Assembly: GCA_949987705.1 (NCBI GenBank) | Contig: OX465281.1 | Location: 82,860,543-82,924,542 of the forward strand | DNA length: 64,000 nt | Direction of reading: 5' to 3' | Origin: Thereva unica | Taxonomy: Eukaryota > Arthropoda > Insecta > Diptera > Therevidae | Shown: piece by piece, positions 21,948-31,221 of the stretch | Layout of the letters: each line of letters opens with the position of its first letter | Position numbering within the stretch: position 1 is the first letter of the stretch | Program-made: the position numbers and the translations under genes | The notes under the pieces: generated by a model | The model's input: the letters and a program-made list of their open reading frames with translations, nothing else | What the model was told of the DNA's origin: nothing | Database searches by the model: none

Positions 21948-22330
21948 AGACGCTCATTTATCACACGAAGAAAGAAGTTGAATTATTTTGAAGACGCCAA
22001 ATTAGTTAAAGACGCTCACTTATTACACGAAGAAAGAAGTTGAATTATTTTGAAGACGCCAAATTATTTAAAGACGCTCACTTATTACATGAAGAGAAAA
22101 GTGGATTATTTTAAAGACGCTCATTTATCACACGAAGAAAGAAGTTGAATTATTTTGAAGACGCCAAATTATTTAAAGACGCTCACTTATTACATGAAGA
22201 GAAAAGTTGGATTATTTTAAAGACGCTCATTTGTTACACGAAGAAAACACTTGAATTATTTAAAAGAGCCTAAATTATTATACAAGAGAAAAGCTAAATT
22301 GTTCAAAGGCACTCAAACATTTTTTTTAAT
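21948..22330 (+). repeat. 3' UTR tandem repeats of the mag-like element
   Basis: A unit of about 60 bp recurs: aaagacgctca, then cttattacacgaagaaagaa, then gttgaattattttgaagacg. About five full or partial units follow the stop codon, some with the variant tacatgaagagaaaag. The block then decays into related text. Such arrays could bind host or element protein on the RNA; function unknown. Confidence 0.8.
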
Positions 22331-22457
22331 ACTCTCAAACGCTACCTTAAAAAGTTTAACTATCTTAAAGACGATTCATCACTCGAAGTATCAACCAGCA
22401 TGAGGCCAAATTATATAAAGGACCACACAGGGGTGTGATCCGGTCAGGACGGCCGAA

Positions 22458-22705
22458 TGTAGGATTCCAATGTACGCACAGCTTTATCCCAGCCACTGTA
22501 ATACACAGTACGAGATTTTTTAATGCTGAATCCCTACACCAGAAGTCGGAAGGCGGAAGACAAGGAAGAAGAAGAGCAGCAGCGAGAGAAGGCACTTGAC
22601 TTTTGCTTAAAAACGTGGAATGACAAGAACAGAAGCCGGTGCCAATAAAATAATAATAAAGAAGATATAGTTAGAAGTGAAATCTTTTATTTTTGAAACC
22701 AAATC

Positions 22706-22709
<4 letters not shown>
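22458..22709 (+). repeat. 3' LTR of the mag-like element
   Basis: 252 bp, by eye identical to the 5' LTR. The bases before it (cggtcaggacggccgaa) are a weak polypurine tract, which is unusual. Confidence 0.95.

Positions 22710-22773
<64 letters not shown>
22710..22773. repeat. (TA)n tract between mag-like element and palindrome 2
   Basis: Pure TA dinucleotides; the continuation of the tract at 17158-17197. Confidence 0.95.
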
Positions 22774-22776
<3 letters not shown>

Positions 22777-22969
22777 CACCAAAACTTGTATAAAGGGTTA
22801 TTTTTGGCGGCTGATTACGAATCTGCGGCCAGATTTTCAAAATTCAAAATGGCAGCCAAGATGGCGGTCCAAAATTCATTTCATGGAAAGAGGTTCAGTT
22901 TTTTGAATATCTGACCACAGATTCGTAATCAGCCGCCAAAAAAAACCTTTATACTAGTTTTGGTGAAAA
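22774..22969. repeat. Terminal hairpin of palindrome 2 (partner at 27854-28050)
   Basis: cggctgattacgaatctg and its complement cagattcgtaatcagccg face each other inside the first 195 bp, and ttttggtgaaa mirrors ttcaccaaaa. The middle holds aatggcagccaagatggcgg. An inverted copy closes the right end. Confidence 0.85.
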
Positions 22970-23445
22970 TTGATGACGTTTCAACTATATCCAGGGCAAA
23001 GAATTCAATAAATATCGTAAAAAATTAAAGATTATAAACAAATACTCATAACTTTCGAAATCCTTAAGGGCCCACCGAGATTTTTGATCGAGGTGTTAGA
23101 GTGACTTCTCCCGAACATTTTGACACCAAAAACGTCCATTTTCGTCACCAGATGGTGTATTTGAGAAAATGAATTTTAAAGTTTTTTACTATTTTTTGAC
23201 CTTTTGACCTTGAATTCGAAAATATGTTTATGTTTTTCAGCAAATTTGTTTGTAAGCAACCCCTCTGACCTGAAAACATGTAAAACCTATCAAAAACGTT
23301 GACCTCAACGAAAGATATAGAGCCAAAATCGAGAAAGAAAGTCAAAATTCATAAAAATCCCTAAAAAACGCATTTAATTTTTATTGTCAATATATTGTCC
23401 AAAAAAATCTAAAAAAATTTTTTTGTAGCCTTAAATAGTTGCCCA

Positions 23446-24770
23446 TTTCCTTCGCCTGATTTGGTCCTCTATCCTTTCTTGGCCGGCACGGCGCCATAGC
23501 TCTTCATTTGAAATTCTATCTTGCCAGCGGATTTTTAGGATACGACGTAGGCATCTGTTTATGAAGACTTGTAGGCGCCCTGTGATGAATTGGGTGACTT
23601 TCCATGTTTCGCAACCGTATAAAAGAACTGCCTTAACGTTGGAGTTGAACAGCCGCAATTTGGTGTTGGTTGAGATCTCCGTTGATCTCCATATGCGGAA
23701 CAAGCATGCATATGCGCTTCGTGCTTTATTTATTCTGGAACTGACATCTTCTTCTGCACCGCCATTTTCGGTAATAATACTACCGAGGTAGCAGAATTTA
23801 TCTACCAGTTCCACGTCACGGTTATTCAGCGCAGTTCGTTCGAGTGTGTTTGCATTTATCCGCATTTCTTTGGTTTTATTCGGATTCAGCCTTAAACCTG
23901 CTAGACTACTTTCTGTTGCCAAATTGTTTAACATGTTTTTTAGCTCCTGATGTCTGTGGGCCAGCAAACAGATATCATCTGCGTAGTCGAGGTCCTTAAG
24001 GCGATCTAGCAAACCCCACTGTATGCCGCCTGTTCTACTATCTAGAGCGCCAACAAGAATGTCATTTATTACTATAAGAAATAGTAATGGGGATAGTAAG
24101 CATCCTTGTCGTACTCCTGAACTCACCTCAAAGCTGTCGGATAACTTTCCGTTATGGAGAACTCTGCATTTGGAATTGTTGTATAGGGCTTTTATCAATT
24201 CTATTATCTTATCCGGCAGTCCACGTCGCCGTAATGCCTGCCATATAAAGCTCCTATTAACCGAGTCGAACGCTTTCTCATAATCTACGAAAGCAAGGTA
24301 AAGGGGGGATCGGAATTCAGTAGACTGTTCCACTATTATTCTTAAGGTGTTGATGTGATCTATACATGAACGGCCCTTCCTGAATCCGGCCTGCTGCCTT
24401 CTAAGCGTTTGATCTACTGCCTCTCTTATTCTTGATAGTATAGTGTGGGACAAGATTTTACCCACAGTAGATAATAGACAGATGCCTCTCCAGTTGTCGC
24501 ATATTGTTAGATCCCCCTTTTTGGGTATTTTGACTATGATACCTTCCGTCCAATCCTCCGGAAAGGTACAGGTGTTCCATGCTAATTCGAGGATTGGCTG
24601 AAGCGCATCTGCTATGAGGCTTGAGTCGGCTTTCAACAATTCTGGCGGGATGCCATCTTTTCCAGCTGCTTTACCATTGGCCATCGCATGAATTGCGGTT
24701 ACTATTTCCGTCTTGGATGGGGCCCGGGTGTTGATTCTTATCGGCTGTGCATTGTTGCTGTTTTCCTGAT
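23446..24770 (-). pseudogene. LINE B reverse transcriptase (inverted part), lacks its end
   Basis: The open frame includes ANGKAAGKDGIPPELL, AGFRKGRSCIDHINTLR, VDYEKAFDSVNR, SGVRQGCLLSPLLF and the catalytic LDYADDICLLAH. It reaches RRRKW and then leaves the LINE into flanking DNA at 23446; the missing C-terminus is the plus-strand piece at 26872-27142. It is nearly the same as the RT at 40184-41656. Confidence 0.88.
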
Positions 24771-25506
24771 GCGCTTAGAGATGCGATGGGGAATTGATGA
24801 TGAAATTTTTAGTTGTTGTGCGAGATTCTGAGGTGGGTCTCTTCGGGCACCCCACCCTGAGGCTCTCGGCATAGCCTTTTCTGCGGTGGAATATTATCGT
24901 CATGAATCAATACTAGGCAGTCCAGAGAAATATTTGGTGAAGGAATCTTTTATTTGTACCTAGAATTAAGAGAAAAAATACATTCTGCCGTCCAACGCTT
25001 CCAAAAATGTTGCTGCAACGCAGGAATGCTCCGCCACCTATTTGTTAAAGACACAACAGTGGATATATATGTCCATTTTCTAGCCAATTGGTGAGCGTAA
25101 TTTCTGGCATTTATAATCCAAAATTTTTGTCTGATTGTGGCTACTAAAGCTTGTAGTCCTGCGTGAAGGTTTTTTCGATGTACCTAGATAATATAGTGAC
25201 GATTGACAAATTGGTGACCTTTCGCTAACAACGATGCTCTGTTTCATAAGGAAGATTGGCATTTAGTAATCTGCCTCCGACGCGCCGGATCTGGGAATCG
25301 AGGCCATTAAAAAAGAGTATTTCATTGCATTAGTTTTCATTATTATCGAAATAATCGCGAAAAACCCCCCAAAAAGGGGTGTTTTTTTGCATTTTTAAGG
25401 GTGACGCCCATGTTTTAGGACCGCAGGACCCCGATTTTCGAGATCAGCGACCCCAAAGACCATTAGGGTTCGATTTTCTTAACGTTTTGAATGGACTATT
25501 TATCTG
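24771..25506 (-). pseudogene. BEL/Pao integrase fragment captured in LINE B copy 1
   Basis: This 736-bp piece has the same sequence and the same junction to the RT as 39357-40098. On the minus strand, short in-frame blocks resemble BEL/Pao integrase: NANLPYET, then LHAGLQALVATIRQKFWI, then NRWRSIPALQQHFWKRW, then LVLIHDDNIPP. The catalytic core between the second and third blocks is missing. The identification is by motif recognition. On both sides of the fragment in this copy the same roughly 140-bp LINE B text occurs (24631-24769 and 25509-25652). Confidence 0.7.
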
Positions 25507-26565
25507 TTTTCGGCTTTCAACAATTCTGGCGGGATGCCATCTTTTCCAGCTGCTTTACCATTGGCCATCGCATGAATTGCGGTTACTATTTCCGTCTTGG
25601 ATGGGGCCCGGGTGTTGATTCTTATCGGCTGTGCATTGTTGCTATTTTCCTGAGGTTCCTGTGTGAGTGAGCCATTCAGGGCGGCGAAGAAATAATCTCT
25701 CCATCTTTGGAGCTTCTCCTCGTCGCTGCACAGCAGCCTTCCATCCGCACTCTTAACGGCATGCTTTTTAGTAGAGTGCTTTCCCGAGAGCTGTTTAGTA
25801 ATTTGGTACAGCACTTTACTGTTGCCTGTGTTTGCCGCGTTTTCCGCTTTTTCTGCGAGCTCATTTATCTGCTGCCTTTTATCACGTCGGACACTTCTCT
25901 TAACCTCCCGATGTAATTGGGAGTATTCCCGTTCAAGTTGGTGACGTCTATCCGGGTCGCTTGTAGAGTTTATGTTATTTTTGAGGGCCCTCCTGCGTTC
26001 TATTTTTTGCCAGGTGCTGTCCGAGATCCAATGTTGCATGTTTCTCTGGACATAACCGAAGACCGGTGTTGTCGTGACCGATTTGTGCATTTAAGTCACC
26101 CATTAATACAATGATGTCTCCCCTTGGAATAGAGCGAAAAACCTCATTCAGTCGCATGTAGAACTCGTCTTTGATGTCATCTTCTGCGTCTTCGGTTGGA
26201 GCATAGCATTGAACTACCGTAGTACTTCTTAGCCTGGTACGTAGGCGCACGGTAATAATCCTCTCAGAAACTGGTGACCAGCTAATGAGGCTAGCCCTGG
26301 CTTCTTTGGTGAGTATTACGCCAACACCACTCCTACGGCTTTCAGTTTCATTTCTCCCAGAATATAAGAAGGACTCGCCATTTGGGCAGATATGTTCCCC
26401 CGCTTCGGGCCATCTGGTCTCGCTCAGTCCCATGATCTTGATTTTATATCGATTCATCTCGTTGAGGACTTCATCCAGCCGTCCCTCAGCAAGCATTGTT
26501 CTCACATTCCATGATCCGATTCGTGTCCTTGTTCGAAAAGCAAAGGTCGTCGTCGTGTTGTCCAT
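25507..26565 (-). pseudogene. LINE B endonuclease and linker, frameshifted
   Basis: Starting with ATG at 26565, the frame gives the endonuclease: IGSWNVRTML (about 26515), GLSETRWPEAG, VVQCYAPTEDA and LMGDLNAQIGHDN. It shifts frame near 26050, and the second frame (26090-25500) gives a basic coiled linker and runs into the first RT block ending PPELLKA, where the BEL/Pao fragment starts. The tract QIGHDN would normally be followed by the rest of the endonuclease, part of which is missing here, so the enzyme is also internally deleted. Confidence 0.75.
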
Positions 26566-26685
26566 CCGGTTCCGAGGCACTGTTTGCCGATTCGTAGCAA
26601 TAGTGTTTTTTATGGGAGCGGGTTGCTAACCCTCAGCCCAACCGACTTAAAGCTCTGTTTTGTGGCGCAGAGAGCTCGCCATTCG

Positions 26686-26864
26686 CCCCTCTCCCGTTAG
26701 CTCCTTCCGAAGAAGTACCCCAGGGGGCACCGCGGGGAGGTGGGATAAGGACTTGCTAACAGGTCTGCTTGGTGTTTGATTGCAGTGGATCTCTTCGGAT
26801 TTTAATAGAAGTGACAAATCGGGTGTCACCACTTTCCGAGATCTTTGTTAGCCGTTCGCCCCCC
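26686..26864 (-). ncRNA. HDV-like self-cleaving ribozyme at the 5' end of LINE B
   Basis: Hand folding on the minus strand gives every part of the nested double pseudoknot. P1 is GGGGGGC (26864-26858) with GCCCCCT (26728-26722), starting with the typical G-U wobble. P2 is CCTTATCCC (26750-26742) with GGGAGAGGG (26695-26687), one mismatch. P3 is ACC with GGT closing the loop TCCCCGC. P1' is followed by GGGGTAC. P4 is CTTC-TTCG-GAAG. J4/2 contains CTAAC, supplying the catalytic C. The P1-P2 joiner is long (about 107 nt) and folds as a hairpin with GATCTCGG and CCGaaGAGATC. Cleavage would fall just before 26864, where LINE B starts. Confidence 0.75.
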
Positions 26865-26871
26865 AAGGCAG

Positions 26872-27142
26872 GTTCAGGCGAAGGAAATGGAAGTTCAGGC
26901 GAAGGAAATGGAATTGGGTTGGCCACACCTTGCGACGCGATAACGAAAATCTAGCCAAACAGGCCCTTGACTGGAACCCGCAAGGATCCCGTCGAGTTGG
27001 AAGACCTAGAACAACGTGGAGGAGAACCCTACTAGCAGAGGCCGCAACTACTGGGAGATCCTGGTCAGAGCTAAGAGCTGTCGCGCAAAACAGAGTCCGC
27101 TGGAGGGCAACTGTTTCCGCCCTATGTCCCACGAGGGATTAA
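26872..27142 (+). pseudogene. LINE B 3' end: RT C-terminus, non-inverted part
   Basis: Plus-strand frame with WVGHTLRRDNENLAKQALDW, GRPRTTWRRTLLAEA and the end RATVSALCPTRD, then stop. A short tail of gata repeats follows and abuts the 13-bp duplication. The same end is found at 41430-41656. Confidence 0.85.
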
Positions 27143-27243
27143 GGGGCACATAGATAGATAGAAATAGTTGCCCAAAGTCCCTGAAAAATTTCAGCCAAAA
27201 CGGAGGGGGTCGAAAAATTTTGTCCGATTTGACGTGGAATGTC

Positions 27244-27256
27244 CCATATATATTTA

Positions 27257-27315
<59 letters not shown>
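27244..27315. repeat. Central (TA)n of palindrome 2
   Basis: Mostly TA dinucleotides between mirrored gacgtggaatgtcccatata blocks. Confidence 0.95.
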
Positions 27316-27317
<2 letters not shown>

Positions 27318-28047
27318 GACATTCCACGTCAAATCGGACAAAATTTTTCGACCCCCTCCGTTTTGGCTGAAATTCAGGGACTTTGGGCAACTATTTAAGG
27401 CTACAAAAAAATTTTTTTAGATTTTTTTGGACATTATATTGACAATAAAAATTAAATGCGTTTTTTAGGGATTTTTATGAATTTTGACTTTCTTTCTCGA
27501 TTTTGGCTCTATATCTTTCGTTGAGGTCAACGTTTTTGATAGGTTTTACATGTTTTCAGGTCAGAGGGGTTGCTTACAAACAAATTTGCTGAAAAACATA
27601 AACATATTTTCGAATTCAAGGTCAAAAGGTCAAAAAATAGTAAAAAACTTTAAAATTCATTTTCTCAAATACCCCATCTCGAAAATGGACGTTTTTGGTG
27701 TCAAAATGTTCGGGAGAAGTCACTCTAACACCTCGATCAAAAATCTCGGTGGGCCCTTAAGGATTTCGAAAGTTATGAGTATTTGTTTATAATCTTTAAT
27801 TTTTTACGATATTTATTGAATTCTTTGCCCTGGATATAGTTGAAACGTCATCAATTTTCACCAAAACTTGTATAAAGGTTTTTTTTGGCGGCTGATTACG
27901 AATCTGTGGTCAGATATTCAAAAAACTGAACCTCTTTCCATGAAATGAATTTTGGACCGCCATCTTGGCTGCCATTTTGAATTTTGAAAATCTGGCCGCA
28001 GATTCGTAATCAGCCGCCAAAAATAACCCTTTATACAAGTTTTGGTG

Positions 28048-28726
<679 letters not shown>

Positions 28727-28730
28727 CGCG

Positions 28731-29021
28731 AGTTGCCAACGCCGCCTAACAACCCCACGTGCCTTACGATGACCCCATGTCTAGCAGCCTATTTTCCCAA
28801 GATAATATTGCAGCAACGTCCGGTGTTCCAGACGCTGATAAAGCATTCTTAGAATTATGGAAAATCTTATAGAAAACCTGGGAAAAGCTATTAATTTAGA
28901 TTTTAGATTTTTAAGTCAGTTTTGTATAGAATTTTGAATTGTTAAGACGCTCAGATATTTTATTGTAATTAAAAGTATTAATATAAAAATCGTTTTTTTT
29001 AAATCCGAGTCCGAGTTAATT
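28731..29021 (+). repeat. Gypsy-2 5' LTR (291 bp)
   Basis: Begins AGTTGCCAACGCC and ends GAGTTAATT. Differs from the 3' LTR by lacking a 7-bp stretch near the end. Confidence 0.9.
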
Positions 29022-29038
29022 GGCGCAGTCGGTAGGAT
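29021..29038 (+). promoter_or_regulatory. Gypsy-2 primer-binding site for tRNA-Ser
   Basis: TGGCGCAGTCGGTAGGAT is exactly the complement of the 3' end of an insect tRNA-Ser (ATCCTACCGACTGCGCCA). It overlaps the last LTR base, as in errantiviruses. Confidence 0.88.
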
Positions 29039-29341
29039 AGGTGACGGTCCTATCCCTTTAATTTAAAAAAAAAATTTCAACTTTTAACTAACGGCGGTTC
29101 ACCGATAGGAAAGTGGAAATATTACAAAGAAAACAATACGGCGGTTTACCGAAAATTTCCTTGTAATTATTTAGTGAAAATTAAAGACAATCGGGAGTGT
29201 TTTTTGAAGTGAGTTGAGCGGTTTCCTTAATTAACATCATATTCTGGCGGAAAACCAGTCGCTGCAACACCCCGTGGACTGGAGAGTATCAACTCTAAAA
29301 TCACCTATTCAAGAAGAACTCAGAACTCAGGACTCAGGACG

Positions 29342-29376
29342 ATGCAATACCTGTTGATTATGGGACAGATGTAAGT
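29342..29376 (+). promoter_or_regulatory. Upstream ATG and splice donor for env mRNA
   Basis: An ATG at 29342 is followed 29 bases later by a strong donor, AT/GTAAGT at 29369-29376. In unspliced RNA this ATG reads into a stop within the donor and does not share the gag frame. Joined to the acceptor at 36797/36798 the codon phase is kept and matches the env frame, so the few codons here would supply the env N-terminus, as known for errantiviruses. The join is inferred and not written out here. Confidence 0.65.
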
Positions 29377-29421
29377 CAAGTATTGGATTATTCTCTTTAT
29401 ATACATATATATATTTCCAAT

Positions 29422-30081
29422 ATGAAAAAATCCACAAAGAAATCCTTCTTAAACAACGTGGAGGAAATTTTAAAATACGTAAAAGTAGTTGACGGTCATC
29501 CATATTCTCTGATTCTTTTGCGTGCAATTCGAAATAAAATCGAAGAGCAAGCAAATGAAGTATTAAACCTCTACGGTACACCTCTTGCGTGGGAAGAAAT
29601 TAAAAATAACCTGACTTTACATTACTCCGACAAAAGGACGGAAACTTCTCTAATAAAAGATTTACATTCAGTTAGGCAAAATAATAAAACTATAGAAGTA
29701 TTTTACAGTGAAATAGTTGAGATACAGGCAACCCTAAACAATAATATTTTAATCCACGAAATTGAGAATAGTGTTATCAAAGCCAAAAAGGAATTGTTTA
29801 GTGAAATGCGCTTAAATGCGTTTCTAAGCGGTCTTAGGGAACCACTTGGTTCGATAATTAGAGCTATGAGGCCCGATTCCTTACCAATAGCTCTATCATA
29901 CTGCATAAAGGAACAAAACATATCCTATATGAGATCAGATCCCTCGTCAAATCACCACAAATTAAATGGGAATAAAAGACAAAACTTACAAGTTACTAAC
30001 TTTAGGAATCCATCCTTTAATTTTAGACAATATGGCCGCACCCAAGGAAATTCAAATGAAAACCAAAACCGCGGAAGCTAA
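29422..30081 (+). CDS. Gypsy-2 Gag, 219 residues
   Basis: Starts at the first in-frame ATG (29422). The protein has a capsid-like helical region with YSLILLRAIRNKIEEQA, LALITLF-free but with RLNAFLSGLREPLGS, and a basic, asparagine-rich C-terminus (QNLQVTNFRNPSF). No zinc knuckle is seen, as in gypsy-type errantivirus Gag. The frame ends NENQNRGS and stop; the next coding text is integrase, so the deletion of protease to RNase H begins at or just after this point. Gag would form the particle and bind RNA through the basic tail. Confidence 0.75.
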   Translation: MKKSTKKSFLNNVEEILKYVKVVDGHPYSLILLRAIRNKIEEQANEVLNLYGTPLAWEEIKNNLTLHYSDKRTETSLIKDLHSVRQNNKTIEVFYSEIVEIQATLNNNILIHEIENSVIKAKKELFSEMRLNAFLSGLREPLGSIIRAMRPDSLPIALSYCIKEQNISYMRSDPSSNHHKLNGNKRQNLQVTNFRNPSFNFRQYGRTQGNSNENQNRGS

Positions 30082-31076
30082 CAGCTATAGCTACCGACGA
30101 TGAGACGTTTAGACTAATACAATCAATATATTCTAGACATTTTTCAAATAATAAAATTTTTCGAATAGTAAGATGTAAGGAGATTCTAATTGACATCAAG
30201 GAAAATGATGATCAAGATAGATTAATAGACGAATATCATAAGAACAATAATCACAGAGGTATAGAAGAAACGTTAAACCACTTGAAAAGAGAATATTATT
30301 TCCCTCGTATGAAAAACAAAATAATCCAAACAATTAATAACTGTGAAAACTGCCAAACCCTTAAATATGATAGGCATCCACAGAAAATAAAGTTTTTGAA
30401 ACCTGAAATCCCTACAAAGCCATTAGACATAGTACACATCGATATAATAGCATAAACAATAAACAAATTTTGACAATAGTCGACAAATTTTCCAAATTTG
30501 CCTCCGCTTACACTCTTCCTACTCGTAACAGCGTTGCAATAGTTAAAAACCTCAAACATTTTATGAGCCACCATGGCATACCGAAAAAAAAAAGGATCTG
30601 AATTCACGGCAAACTTATTCAAAGACTTCTGTAGGCAATATACCATTAATTTGCACTTCACCTCATTCTAACAAACAACCAGCAATTCCCCTGTAGAGCG
30701 TTTTCACTCTACACTAACGGAAATCTACAGAATACTATTAAATAAGATAAAGAATAGCGTAGACCAAGACCATGACGAAATTTTATCGGAATGTATTATA
30801 ACCTATAATAACGCAATTCATTCTGCAACCAAACTCACTCCGTTCGAGTTATTCTATAGTCGAACCTATAAATTTAACGAAAATATAAGCTTCAACAACG
30901 AACACGAGTACCTAAGGAAGTTAAATGCATACCAGTTAGAATTATATCCCTCTATTCAGAGTCGACTAGAAGATTTAAGTAATAATAAATTAGATAGGTT
31001 AAACAAGTCTAGGAACGATCCCGAACAAAGGGAAATAGGCGAAGTAATATTCAGGAAAGAATGCAAAAGAAACAAA
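30082..31076 (+). pseudogene. Gypsy-2 integrase remnant (ends at 35863-36019)
   Basis: Integrase zinc finger is visible (HKNNNHRGIEET ... CENCQ, H-H-C-C, about 30235-30350), then KPLDIVHID and VDKFSKFASA of the core. After that, several frameshifts and stops break the frame; ITYNNAIHSATKLTPFELF near 30810 and KSRNDPEQREIGEVIF near 31010 continue the family pattern. The hAT-type element splits it at 31084; the frame resumes at 35863 with a basic tail and stops at 36019. The order shows that the region between gag and integrase (protease, RT, RNase H) is deleted. Confidence 0.82.
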
Positions 31077-31221
31077 CTTACAGCCAGAGCTGCACAATAC
31101 TTGAAGTAAAGTACTTGAAAAAGTACTTGAATTATTTTATATAACTTGAAGTATTTTACTTCAATTACTTTTCTAAACCAACGAAAGTAATTGATGTTGC
31201 AAGTCTTCTTCTTTAACGGCT

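Larger units (their letters stand above)
17198..22709 (+). mobile_element. Mag-like Ty3/gypsy LTR retrotransposon, apparently intact
   Basis: Two 252-bp LTRs (17198-17449, 22458-22709) begin TGTAGG and end CCACA and look identical by eye. A primer-binding site follows the 5' LTR, and one long frame encodes Gag and Pol together. There is no env. The order protease, RT, RNase H, integrase fixes Ty3/gypsy; the single Gag-Pol frame with two zinc knuckles fits the mag group. Identical LTRs and an open frame argue for a very recent insertion. It sits inside (TA)n. Confidence 0.93.
23446..27161. mobile_element. LINE B copy 1: twin-primed, rearranged RTE-type LINE
   Basis: A 13-bp duplication aaatagttgccca (23433-23445 and 27162-27174) flanks it exactly. 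The 3' end of the LINE is in plus orientation on the right (about 26872-27161), ending in gatagatag next to the duplication. The 5' part is inverted (26864 down to 23446). Both parts meet at the same protein position (RRRKW), as twin priming produces. Inside the inverted part the order is ribozyme, endonuclease, RT start, BEL/Pao fragment, RT start again, RT. A 21-bp unit with caggcgaaggaaatggaa is doubled at the inversion junction. Confidence 0.85.

Noticed and set aside
13048..27420. Frames coding for long YIYIYI runs across (TA)n tracts
   Set aside because: They are translations of TA dinucleotide repeats, present in all frames without stops, and show no protein features.
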